Shown here: piece by piece, positions 13,901-25,420 of the stretch | Layout: the number at the start of each line of letters is the position of its first letter | Numbering within the stretch: the stretch's first letter is position 1 | DNA from: Lethocerus indicus | Lineage: Eukaryota > Arthropoda > Insecta > Hemiptera > Belostomatidae | Assembly: GCA_019843655.1 (NCBI GenBank) | Contig: JACDQD010000007.1 | Coordinates: 21,780,365-21,844,364, forward strand | Direction of reading: 5' to 3' | DNA length: 64,000 nt | Program-made: the position numbers and the translations under genes | The notes under the pieces: generated by a model | Told to the model about the DNA's origin: nothing | The model's input: only the letters and a program-made list of their open reading frames with translations | The model's database searches: none

Positions 13901-16900
13901 TTAAGCGATTATATATATATAGGATTGGCCCTATAACAAAAATGGAGTTAACAATGTTTTCCTCATTACATACATTACTCACATTACTCCTCATTACCCT
14001 TTCCCTCTTTTAGATAAAAATAAATTCCTCTCGCCTGTATTTCTCGGGATATATGCTGAGCTTGACAATATCTAAATACAGTCAAAATTAAACCATTCCC
14101 GCTATTGTAGTTTACTCTGACATTAACCAGCCATCTCAGCGGTTTGATATACTTTAGTTTGGCTGGAGACCAGCTTTCGCCATCGTCCGTAGAAAAAGGT
14201 AAGTACAACTTTTACCGTACACTAACTAGCCTGTTTCAACTTAAGATGGCGAAAAGTCGAAACTGGTCTAATCCGATGCCGCGAATGAGAACGGTCCATT
14301 AAAAGGTTGAAATAAATTCTATGGAACGATTCTTGGTTGATTATATTTGCTATATCTTGCTGTATGCTTATGTTCTAGGCTCCAGTAATTTTAATTAGTT
14401 TAATTTAATTGAGATCCACAGAGTTACTAAATATTATCTTTACTCGTGGTTGTTGATGCAGGATGCAATGAAAAATCAAACTGTATGTAAAATAATTCTT
14501 ACGATTAGCCATGGATGACCTACTTCGTCCTCCTTTCGCTCTTAAAAGCGAATGTGTCGTGGAATAGGTCGTTCCTCTTGAACAGTTCCCCACGGGCCGC
14601 GTGATATTCCCCGCTTTTCGTGTACCTTTCCTGTACTTTGCATGATCTCCTTATTCTCGTTGGCCCTCTGGGAGAAGGATATCGCTGCCACGATCGGTGG
14701 GACTCTGTTTCGAGCCTTGTTTCCAGCGTTTTCATTCTCCTCTTTTCTGTCACGGGAGTTATTCATTTTGATTCACCCCTAAGGTTAACTAACCGTAGAT
14801 CTGTTTGTTTCAGGCGACCGGTGGTTGGTGTGCTGCCTGGGTATACTCTACTTGAACAAGGGGCTGTTCTACCGCGTCGTTCCCGCGGACCAGAGCTTCG
14901 ATGAGGGGGCGGTGGAGGCGGTGGCGGGGGCGGGGGCGGGGCGGTGGCGGCTACAAGGGGTGTTCAGGTTCAGGCTGTGGTGGTGCGGAGAGTGGGTTGA
15001 GGTGAGGGTCGACGACAGACTGCCCACAGTCAACAACAGGCTCGCCTTCCTACAGTCCACCCACACCGACCAGTTCTGGCCTCCGCTACTTGAAAAAGCC
15101 TACGCCAAGTGAGAGACCTCTTTATTTACACTACTGTAAAGGTGGAAAAAATATTCCAACCGGTGTTTTCAACTTATTAAAACTTCGTATGAAAACTTTT
15201 CCTAAAAAGGCCATTCTTATTCCTCGCGCTTCTTCTTATTTGTACCCTCCATATACACGGAGGATATATACCCTTTCAACCGATCTGTCACTGTCTATGT
15301 ACTTCATAACGTCATGATTTTGAGTACAATCCTCACTTTCTCCACACAAACATTTGTGCTCCCGCTTCTGAAGAGCGTGTCCTTAGGAGGTGCTCGGATT
15401 GACCTACCGACAATGGGAGGAACCACGCAGGACACGACTTTATTAGCTTCCATTTATATACAGAGTTGAACAGAATGATAAAAACAATGCAACTCCTAAA
15501 CAATTGTCCTTATATCGTTTGCTGAGTTTGAGTTGTTTTCCGTATACCGTATATACAACATGCCTCCGATAGTGAATACAAAAAAATACCTAAAATAATT
15601 GAAATTCCTTAACAATAAATAAAATGAGAATGGCCGTTTTTTAAATTAAAAACGAAAGCTTTTTTTTATCAGTATTGTATGACTACACTGAGGACTTTAG
15701 CTTAGCCTACCGTCTAATTATCTCACCGGTACTAGTACTAGTCATGTTACTTACGGAATGTTGCTGACTGTGGCGAGAAGTCGAAACCGTTGTGCCTCAG
15801 GCGCGAGGAGGCAGAATATTGCACGGCCGTGATATTAAAAACCCCTCGCGAAACCCACTGCCTCAAACCTTTAATATAACCTCAATACTATAAGCTATTT
15901 TAAAAGTTTATGGTCCTTTTATTGCGTCCTGTAATAAAATTATCATTTTAAAAAATCATCACTTGAAATCCTCCTTTAACACCGTTAGGACCTTGGTAAT
16001 ATTTCATAATGTTACTCTTTACCATTACTGTATATTGAAAGACCGTGTGTGATACATATATTTCCCGGGGACATCTTTCTTTTTAATATTTATTTTAGTA
16101 CTTAAACATTTGTGGGTAAACTGTTTACGATTCCGACTGGACCATGATGGTTGACAAGCGTTTGATATTGCAATTTCTAGTGCAAACACCGTGACTAATG
16201 CTTACGGGATGCGATATTTAAGCTGGGTTTATTCCGTCCATTCATTATTCATTAATAACTAAGAGACGTCAGTAACATCCGTCGAAAAGACGGGATGAAT
16301 TCAATGCAAATGTTATAGTGTCAGGATAAGAGCAAATGAGCCTGCTCGTTATGCTAATATAAATTAAAGTCGTTGTTCTGACTAGATTAGAGATTATTCA
16401 CGTTCAGGAATAACATAAAGGCTAAAGTGTGCAGTTTCTGTTTTTATGCTAATCTCTTTAGCAGTAAAATGTAATCAATTGCAAGCTTATTCATGCTTCG
16501 AAACTTTGTAAAATGCTAGAATAGTCACCAGGTACAAAGTAAAATTAAAATAAATTTAAATTAAATATAATATAATTGTAACACTGGACCAACACTTTAA
16601 TTTTGCACGGAACCGACCACCATTCTCTGAATTATGCATGAACCCTCTGATATACGATTTACTTATTTCGCATTATTTATTAGTCGCAATTATCATGTTA
16701 TTAATTGCATGCCGTTACAAGCAATTTTTGATTAGAACGCGGACGGAACAAAATGGGGGAAAAGATGAAAGCCGGACCTTCTAAAACAATTTTTAATCCA
16801 CAAAGTATTTGGAGCGCATCGCTCTTAAACAATAACGATCTCTCTCTGTCTCTTTCTCTCTCTTTGCAGTTTTATTAAAGTTTATGAACCCATAGTTTTC

Positions 16901-19900
16901 AACAGATAAAAAGTGTAATAACAATAGTTAATTAAAGTTAATAGGACGTCAACGAGTCCGCAACTATTTTCCTTTTTTTTACTTTCCTAATTAATGAGAG
17001 AAAATTGGAACATTCGTGCAATATTGACTGACTGTAGGGAGATATGTTAGAGTCCATCGCCATTAAAGTCGTATTTTAGTGTTTTAGTGTATCTCTCGCA
17101 AACAACTCTCTTTATCTGGGTGTACGCCTCGATAGGTTTTTTGTCTTTGATTGATATCCTGAGATCAGCAACATTTGTCCCCTTTCCAACTTTGTTTGTC
17201 GATTGTTCAGACTGCACGGCTCTTACGAGGCCCTGAAGTACGGGACTATGCTTGACGGCCTATGCGACCTCACGGGAGGTATCACCGAGTCTATTAGTCT
17301 CCGCCAGGACCCTACCACATGCGGCAGGATCATCAACAGCCTCCTAGATATGACAACCATAGTTACATGCACCGTCCAGTCACAACAGGTAACGCACTAC
17401 TGTTTTCTCTTATTTAAATCAAAAGACGTTCCAATCAAAAGTACTTTGAAGCATCCTTTATGCTCCCTGGTATATTTAAAATCACTCTATTCAAACTACG
17501 ACCTCAAAATACCAACAGTTGACGAAGACTAGAGAACTCTTCAGTCTGTTGCTTAGAGTCTTCAAAAGTGTCATAACTTGGTGGCTCTATCTTCATTAGA
17601 AGAAGAATTTTTATATATTCCTTCTGTTTTGTCTTCTTATTCTCAAGTTATGACGTAGGCATTAGTTATGATGGCACTACTGGGTGAGTATAGTTGTTTA
17701 ATAGCACGAAGCATGAACTTATAAATAGGTAAAATGAAACATTATAAACCACAACTGTTACAGAACAGCGACAATATTTCAAAAGAATAGCTCCCAAATT
17801 AATATTAATTTTATAATCGGTATTGCAAGTAAATCGTTTTTCTAATTCTAAAATTTGAGAACGTAAAATGGCGGATAACCTCTTATACACATTAGAAGGA
17901 AGGCATTCTTTCCTGTTATAATTGTGTTCACAAAATAGCTTTTGAGTCTGAACCACAACAAAAAATTGAATTAATTACATATTAACGTTGGTATTTATTA
18001 AACCCATACATAAAATGTTAAATATTATGTATTGTGGAAACATGAAAGTTAACTATTCACTTTTTGTTTCAGATAAGAAACTATCCAGAAAAATTAGCCA
18101 ATGGAATACAAATAGGAATCAATTACAGACTGTATGCTGTTGAAAGGGTAACTATTAATTATGCAACGCCAGTTTTCCTTTAATTAATTGTTAATTAAAC
18201 TTCTCAGTTCCTAATGAATAATATTTATTGGTAACTAATTAAATTTAGATGGTATATGTTTGGTCTTCAAGAACAGTTCGTGAAGCATGTATTAAGTTTT
18301 CTCTCCCAAATATAACAAGAATTACTTCATTGAATAACATCATTAAAAGTGTCACAATGCCATCTTAATACTGGGAAGAATGAATGAATGAATCTCTTAT
18401 TAAAACATGTTAAACTACAGTAAAAATCTCTATATTTACACAAAATTGAATGCTTTATTTGAAATGAAATTTCTGTAAATTTTGGATCACAACTATTCCA
18501 AACTAATTAGTTAAACTAATAGAAAAATCGGAGATATTGGTATGTTATATACATAAATAGCTGAGTGGAAGAAATTTATAATTGTAAATTCTTCAGTGTA
18601 TGATTTTATTTAGATATTTTGTATTAGAATCTGGATTGGTACAAGGAATTATTTTTTGAAATGGTGTATGTCTAATTTTATTATATTAAACACAAGAAAA
18701 CACATAAACATATATTTTCATAACATTGTAATACCAATTAACTTCAGTTCAGAATTAAATTTCAAAGAAGTATAACTGCATTCATTTCTGGGTTAGCTTT
18801 ATTTTCAGAGTTGTGATAAGTTACTCTTAGTCCACTGTAAAAAATTATGTATTTATTTATCAGTCAGATCTTTTGAGGACAGTAATTTAATGGTTACAAA
18901 AATGTAAACCTGTTATTATTAATTTTGCATTTAACAAACAAACTGTACGGTAGGTGGAAACATTAAATGGTGAAGCAGTGCAGTTAGTCAGACTGAGAAA
19001 TGCAGTAGGAGGTGGTGACTACATTGGCACTTGGTCCAGGGGATGTACACAATGGCAGCAGGTACCTCAACACGAAAAAGAAAGAATTGGTCTCTCAAAT
19101 AGACCAGATGCAGAATTCTGGTAAATATAGGTCCCTTACTGACTTATTTTGACATTTTATGAGTCATATTTATTACAGCTAAACCTCTTAAATATAATTT
19201 AAATTATTGTGAGTACATAAAAAAGGATATATTGGGAATCAATTTATAACTAATTGTGTAGCTAAACTAAATTGTGTATCTAACATAATATGCTAGTTAC
19301 AACAAAGCCCATAATAAAAATGTTATATGTTCAACATGTTTTAAACACAGTGAAAGAATAAAATTAAATAGGAATAGTTTTTAATGTAATATATATGCTA
19401 AACTATATTATTTGTATATTAGTATGTTAATTTGAAGTTTTAACACTCTTGGTGTCAGTAATTTTAGTTCTTAAGACATCATTATTTCCTTTGGCATTTA
19501 GAAATTGATCAGATATAATTCTATATTATTACAATAGAAATTGATAAAATATAAATCTTTTAAAAATGTTGTTATTTCATCAAAGTTCAGATTAATTTCT
19601 TACAGCACAATGAAACATTTATACTCTGGGCACTAAATATCCATATTATAAATATGCTGTTATATTTGTAGGTATGAAGTCCAAGAATCTAATAATTTTA
19701 TCTTATTGTTACAGGATGTCATACAGTGAATTTGTGAAGACATTCACCCATATAGAGGCAGTTCATTTGGACAGTGAAACATCCAGAGATGAACCATCAC
19801 TTCACAAGAAGCAGACCTGGCACATGAGAGTCTACCAGGGTGCCTGGCAGAAGGGAGTGTCAGCAGGTGGTTGCAGGAATAACTCTGGTAATTTATTTCA

Positions 19901-22900
19901 AAATAACTAAAATGTCTTCAAAACTATAAATTATGAATTTTCATTACATTTAGTTTTAAGAATACATATGTTACATATTTATTTAATGGTTTCTAATTGT
20001 ATTGAACAGAGGCCTCTCTCATGGCCAGTAGACTAATTTGGTATAGTATAGTACAATTATTACTATTAATTCCAGTTTTATTTTCTGATTAGTTCTTCTG
20101 AATTTTTTCGTATCATCCATTAGTACACACATCATTTTTGAAGACACTATTTTAAGTCAATATAAGTTAATTATTTTTATGATTGCAACCTTCCTTCAAT
20201 TTTTTTTTTAGATACATTTCACATCAATCCCCAGTTGCATTTGATTCTGAGTGAAATGGAAGAGGTGATCATATCATTGAATCAGCACAGTATATTGGAA
20301 CCAAAAGTGATTGGGTTTTCTGCTTATTTGCTGCCAAAAGCAAATTCGGAGACTATTGGCAGGATGTTTTTCAAGAAAAATAAATCACTAGTCAATTCTC
20401 AATACACGAACAGTCGACAAGTAAGAAACAATATTTTATATAGAGAAGCAATTGTTTACTGTTCTTGATATTTATTTACTGTCTCAAATTATATTGAATA
20501 TGTCAGTTACAAGAGTCTGATACATTTGTACAAGAAAGTTGTTCACTAATATATTATTGGAGTTGCAGTCAGATCATAAGTGAACCTTGGAGTTCAGTTT
20601 GATTCTAACTGTTAATATGAAAAATGAATACCTATGATGTTTATGCTAAATTGGGTTAAGAAATCGTTTAAGCCAAGGTTTGGATTAATGTTTCTTAACT
20701 GGTGGTCCTTACACAAATTCATTTTACAAACATTTCAAAAGTGTTTCACAGTCATATCTAGTTTTCTCCATTGTGAAAATGAGCATAAACTAAAAACTTT
20801 TTTTTACTCATTATTTTTCGTGTAATATATACTCATTAAATTAAGTATAATATTTACAACAAATAATTTTTTTCAGGTAAGTTTAAGATGTCAGTTGGAA
20901 CAGGGAGGTTACTTGGTTTTACCTACTACTTTTGAAACTGGCCAAGAATCTTCTTTTACACTCAGGGTATTTTCATCAAAACCTCTTAAGCTTAAGTAAG
21001 TTTGTGAATTCAAAATATTTATAACGTTTGTCCCAATCATCAATTAAAATATTGTTGTAAATAAGATGAAAAAAATATTTAATAATTTAATTTAACAATA
21101 ACAATTAATAATTGTCATTAAATAATACATTTGTATACTTTTCAGGCTATTAGACACACCCCCTTGTCTTCTTAAGTCAGCCATTGTAAAAGTATGTATT
21201 CTCTGAAAAAAAATTTATAACTTTTATTTTTTGGATTACCTTGTATATGTGTGTCAAAATTAGATAAGAAAAAATATTTTAGGTCAAAATTCTATCACTA
21301 TTCATTGATAAATTGAATTAATTTACTTAGTTCCCTTTGAATTAATTTACTTTGTAGGTCCCTACAAATTTGGATAACAAGAGTTTACTCCAGTATGAGG
21401 CAATTTTCCTTCAATTTGCTGATGAGCACAAGACTGTCAATTCTTTTGAACTTCAAGAACTTCTCGATGCCTGTTTACCAAATGGTAAGTTTGATTTTTT
21501 TCAATCTATGAAAATTTGAGCTGTAATTTCCACTGTGTTTTAATGTTATTGCTTTTGACAAATTCAAAAATGAAAAGAAAATATGTTTGCAAATGCACGA
21601 ATATGAGGGAATTTCATTTTGTTTAAATCCTATTTTTAATTTATAATTTATAGTTAAGTGAAACCCCCTGACATACAGGGTTTACCTCACCGGTTACAGA
21701 GACATAAGCCTCATTAGGAAGTAATATTATTTTATGTAACAATGATACTATTCGTAATAACTATTTTATCAGCCCATCTATATATTCTTCTATTCAGAGC
21801 GTGTTTCCATACAGGGGAATAAAATTACATTTGTTTTGTTTCCTTTAAAATGTACTCTGTCAATTCAGGTATATCTTACTGTGCATGCTTCATTTTTATT
21901 ATCTTTCAGATTATATTAAGAGTTGTGCCTGCATGGAAGTCTGCAGACAGGTTGTTTTAACCCTGGATGTATCCTTTATGCCTGAACTAAAAATATGTTT
22001 AGTGCTAAGTGAATCAAATTGAGAAGGAATGTTGATATAAAGTGTTTAAACTGATGCCGGAGACCTCGGGGGACATGATATCATTTCTATTACCTGTGAT
22101 AGAAATTGATGAGTGATGGAATTGATATTTTGTATTCAAATCTGCCCTTTGTTGAAAACAGTTTTGCTTCTCTATTTTTATATTCTTGTAACAACAATTT
22201 TTATTAGATCAAAATTTAATATATTAATTATAAGTAAAATGCGTTGAAATGAAAATTATTATTAATTAGGAGGCAGTGCACTAAAAGTATGTGGTCTTAT
22301 AAAAAATTAATACAGTATGTATCTGCTGGTACATTTGGATAAATTCTGTTCAGGACATTGCGACTTTTTCTTTAACATTTGAAAATCTAGAGTTGCGGAA
22401 ATGGCAGGTTGAAACTGGCTGATTTCAAAGATCTGATGTGCAGTTTGAAAATGTGGCAGACAGCTTTTAAAAATCACACTAAAGAAAAGACGGGCATCTT
22501 GAAATCTGAAAGATTAAGGGATGCTCTACAAGAAGTTGGTAAGTGCTAAGCATTTTATGTATTCATTTATTTATGTGAATTGTGGGCCGTCATCATGTGG
22601 CTCAGTGAAATCAAAGGTTAGATTCTTTTCTATCTGGTTGATTGGCTTACTATTTTCCTGTTAAAACCTAGGCTGAAATATTTTCAAATTTGTACAGTGT
22701 TGTATCCAAAAAACATATTGGAAGTGTCAATAATTGGTCACGCATGATTTTTGACATTTATAAATATTAGTTTTTATGTTTGTGTCGACTCTATATTTAG
22801 TAGGCTTTTTATATACATTATTAACATCAGGTAAAAGACTGCATATAAATTTTTCTTTTCTATTTGAATAATCTATTTATCGCATATAAGTAAATTTATA

Positions 22901-24034
22901 ATTGATTTCAGGATTTCAATTGAGCACAGATGTATTGTCTATTGTGATACTTCGTTATATGAGGAAAGATGGGACTCTCAGGTTTGGTGACTTTGTATCA
23001 GCGATATTACACCTGAGTGTAGCATTCAGTGAGTTTAATTATATTTATATATAAAAGTGAAAGGTTTCTAAGGGGCTTTATTTATTATTACTACAGACAG
23101 TAACAGTTCAATTCTGCCTTCTAGTCATTTAAGTTAAGTGAGGCCTAAGTTAATGCATTAGCTCATAAAATCCTGAAAAATAAACATTAATTGTGAAGTG
23201 AAATCATTGACTCTAAAGTAATTGATTTTTTTTTAATTATTTATTTTGATAATTTACATTTGATGTATAGATATTTATCAGGTAATGCCAATTTGGAGAA
23301 AAATATAGCTTATATAAGCATATAATTGATTCTTCATTTGTTATCATTTTATTAAATTTACAACTGGCTTATTTATTTATTTTAGCCAACCAGTAATTAT
23401 GATTTCATTTTATTCTGTGAGTGTGACTCTCATGAGTTTACATTCTTATTTATTCAATTAGATATGATTTATTTAAGTTAGCCGTTCAAATTTTTTAGAT
23501 ATATTACTAAAAAGGCAGCAAATTAAATTTATAATTATAATATTGTTCTTCTCAAAAAATAGTACAGATTCCAAATTCAGGTTGATCATATGTATCATGA
23601 TCAAGGGAAGGAGTCCAGAAATTCAAAGACTATTTTAGTGTAATATTTTACTTTGGATAAATTAAAATAGTCCATTTTAATTTAATTGAAAACAATCTTA
23701 ATTAACTTGTCTCTTGTAAGTACAGTTATGGAGGATTGCTGCATCTGTTATTTTTGTTTATGTACTAATTATTTTCAGATATGTTTGAATCCAGAGACCC
23801 TCTTCAAAATGGAACTGTAAAACTCAGCATATCAGAAGTATGTATACTTGTATAGTGTTCTAATCACATTAAGTTGATAAAATAAGTGACATATTCTTAA
23901 TCTTAAACTTTCATTAATTGCTGTAGTTAAGATAAAAACAATATAACTTTTATTAATGAATCTTAAAGCGGAATTCTAATAACTTTTTTATTTTGTTTTA
24001 TGATTAGTGGTTAAAATCTGCTCTGATGTGCTGA
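1949..24034 (+). CDS. CalpC: Calpain C (catalytically dead calpain), 16 coding exons, about 710 aa
   Basis: Coding exons are 1949-2212, 7035-7104, 14814-15108, 17211-17388, 18073-18147, 18954-19120, 19715-19887, 20212-20420, 20877-20995, 21146-21191, 21358-21484, 21910-21968, 22391-22538, 22912-23028, 23779-23837 and 24008-24034 (TGA stop). All junctions are GT-AG and keep frame, giving 2133 nt. Order: a His/Gln-rich N-terminus (31-58), LWEDPDFP (59-66), protease core PC1/PC2 (~60-380), C2-like CBSW domain (~385-530, with AGGCRN at 400-405), and penta-EF-hand tail (~545-710). The active-site motif GDCW is GDRW (Arg114). The His position appears to be Arg288 in NYRLYAV. Asn310 is kept, but NPWG has become NAVG. 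Arg114, NYRL and the C-terminal Cys match my recollection of Drosophila CalpC (about 681 aa). The role is inferred to be non-proteolytic, perhaps Ca-linked scaffolding. The start ATG was chosen because it opens the frame continuous with LWEDPDFP; upstream in-frame ATGs (from 1715) or a further 5' exon joined at about 1897 cannot be excluded. Confidence 0.93.
2318..2533. mobile_element. Palindromic MITE-like element, copy A (CalpC intron 1)
   Basis: About 215 bp in intron 1. Both ends match copy B at 29.9-30.2 kb: the left starts TACCTGTTTTGTGG and the right ends in CAGAAACACAAAATCT. The core 2391-2475 matches the copy B core but in opposite orientation. TACTTAGTTGTGTT occurs at 2304-2317 and again at 2534-2547, bracketing the element like a long target-site duplication. 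It encodes no protein. Confidence 0.75.
2534..7034 (+). other. Rest of CalpC intron 1
   Basis: No exon recognised. It holds a pyrimidine-rich run (about 3452-3525), a short TTA-type repeat (about 3665-3680), an 11-base C tract (4100-4110) and a second pyrimidine-rich stretch near 5690-5765. Short ORFs here (for example 4549-4737 and 5130-5357) show no family signature. Confidence 0.6.
7105..9124 (+). other. CalpC intron 2, 5' part
   Basis: Intronic. It contains the composite ETS-CRE site and a GC-rich block at about 7420-7690 that is open on the minus strand for 91 codons without a recognisable domain. A 15-base G tract lies at 8981-8995. Nothing else supported. Confidence 0.55.
7532..7546 (+). 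promoter_or_regulatory. Composite ETS-CRE site in CalpC intron 2
   Basis: CGGAAGTGACGTCAC joins an ETS core (GGAA) to a full palindromic CRE (TGACGTCA, 7538-7545), a combination known from animal promoters. An opposed ETS core (TTCC, 7512-7515) sits about 20 bp upstream. The site lies in a GC-rich block about 430 bp past exon 2. It could be an enhancer or internal promoter; function is inferred. Confidence 0.4.
9125..9993 (+). repeat. Minisatellite array 1, 13 units of ~62 bp, with homologous left flank
   Basis: From 9201 the unit starting GGACTTTAGTTAAGTACATT repeats 13 times with few differences (lengths 57-62 bp). Each unit carries CACCACCCTGAGGGGGCGC. The left flank 9125-9200 matches, as reverse complement, the right flank of array 2 at 25.3-25.4 kb, so the array is part of a larger dispersed element. 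It lies in CalpC intron 2. Confidence 0.95.
10044..10095 (+). mobile_element. MITE end fragment fused to minisatellite array 1
   Basis: Matches the right arm of copies A and B (GGTCTAGCAGACCAAACCAG, then CAGAAACACACAAAATCTAC). Only one arm is present. About 50 bp separates it from the last array unit, suggesting a composite or nested insertion. Confidence 0.7.
10096..14813 (+). other. CalpC intron 2, 3' part
   Basis: No exon recognised. A minus-strand ORF of 151 codons (11937-11482) overlaps a plus-strand ORF (11636-11869); neither has a recognisable domain. A pyrimidine-rich tract lies near 12718-12765. Palindromic-element fragments occur at 12428-12523 and near 14245-14270. A plus-strand pair of overlapping ORFs at 13322-13670 is also unassigned. 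Confidence 0.55.
12428..12523 (+). mobile_element. Diverged MITE arm and core fragment
   Basis: GGTTTCGGCTGCTCGCCATC followed by a diverged form of the family core (ending AGTGCAGTG), in the same order as in copy B. The other arm is not seen. Confidence 0.5.
15109..17210 (+). other. CalpC intron 3
   Basis: Intronic, with no recognised exon. A family fragment with GGCGAGAAGTCGAAACCG lies near 15772-15789 and a pyrimidine-rich run at about 16840-16865. Confidence 0.6.
21969..22390 (+). other. Candidate U12-type (minor spliceosome) intron 12 of CalpC
   Basis: The donor reads GTATCCTTT directly after exon codon GAT, an exact match to the U12 5' splice-site consensus RTATCCTTT. Near the 3' end, TTCTTTAAC (22368-22376) is one base from the U12 branch consensus TTCCTTAAC. 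It lies about 15 nt before the terminal AG, as expected for this class. The intron is phase 0 and 422 nt long. The other 14 calpain introns have U2-type donors (GTAAGT, GTATGT, GTGAGT and similar). The class is inferred from sequence only. Confidence 0.8.
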
Positions 24035-24468
24035 TGATGGCAGAAGAAGTGAAGATAATTCCTCCAACATTTAAGAGTCTCTATCTTAGCAGTATGAACT
24101 AAAAGTATGAAAGAAAACCAATTTTGTAAATATTATGTATTATAACTTATACATACATATATAATTTTATTTAATGGCTTTTGTACATTGTTGTTGAGAT
24201 TAAATTTTCTAAAAACAATAATGTAATTGTCAAACTAAATGTAAAACAATTTTGAGTAATATAGTTTGTTGTTTTCATGTTAACATGATTTATCAATTAC
24301 TGATGTATTTAATTGTCCCTATATATACACCGTATGTATGTACATGTATATAAAAGCGAAATTCCTCACTGAGTTATCTCTAATCCTTTTCCTTCCCATG
24401 GAGACAAGAATTTTGTTATCAATATATAAATATAATAGTATTAAGCCCCCCACCAACAATAGTGCTCA
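24035..24468 (+). other. CalpC 3' flank, probable 3' UTR
   Basis: AT-rich sequence after the stop codon. No AATAAA lies close to the stop. ATTAAA occurs near 24199, and AATAAA appears only at the edge of the following array (near 24468-24473). The polyadenylation site cannot be fixed. Confidence 0.4.
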
Positions 24469-25420
24469 ATAAACTAGCGCCCCCTGAGGGTGCTGCGGAG
24501 ATGTACTTAACTAAAGTTCGTTGGGTGCACTTACCCCGATAAACTAGCGCCATTCTGAGGGTGGTGCGGCAAATGTACTTAACTAAAGTTCGTTGGACAC
24601 CGATAAACTAGCGCCCTTGAGGAGTGGTGCGGTAATGTACCAACTTAAAGTTCGTTGGGTGCACTTGCCCCGATAAACTAGCGCCCCTCTGAGGGTGGTG
24701 CGGCAATGTACTTAACTAAAGTTCGTTGGACACCGATAAACTAGCGCCATTGAGGGTGGTGCGGCAATGTACTTAACTAAAGTTCGTTGGGTGCACTTGC
24801 ACCGATAAACTAGCGCCCCTCTGAGGGTGGTGCGGCAATGTACTTAACTAAAGTTCGTTGGATACCGATAATCTAGCGCCATTGAGGGTGGTGCGGCAAT
24901 GTACTTAACTAAAGTTCATTGGGTGCACTTGCACCGATAAACTAGCGCCCCTCTGAGGGTGGTGCGGCAATGTACTTAACTAAAGTTCGTTGGATACCGA
25001 TAATCTAGCGCCATTGAGGGTGGTGCGGCAATGTACTTAACTAAAGTTCGTTGGGTACAGATAAACTAGCGCCCCTTGAGGGTGGTGCGGAAATGTACTT
25101 AACTAAAGTTCGTTGAGTACCGATAGTCTAGCGCTCTGAGGGTGGTGCGGCAATGTACTTAACTAAAGTTCGTTGGGTACCGATAAACTAGCGCCATTGA
25201 GGGTGGTGCGGCAATGTACTTAACTAAAGTTCGTTGGACACCGATAAACTAGCGCCATTGAGGGTGGTGCGGCAATGTACTTAACTAAAGTTCGTTGGGT
25301 GCACTTGCACCGATTAACTAGATTACTAAAAATAAACTTTTTTTCAATAAACTTTGGATCTACAGGAAAACCTTTATGATTGTAAATACACAATACCAGA
25401 TATTTCCATATTTTTACCAG
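24469..25420 (-). repeat. Minisatellite array 2, 13 units, inverted relative to array 1
   Basis: Thirteen units ending in ACTTAACTAAAGTTCGTTGG run from 24469 to about 25320. They are the reverse complement of the array 1 unit family. Long (~70 bp, with GTGCACTTGC) and short (~60 bp, with GACACC or GATACC) unit forms alternate, a higher-order period of about 130 bp. The right flank 25321-25420 matches the left flank of array 1 inverted. It starts about 430 bp past the calpain stop. Confidence 0.95.
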
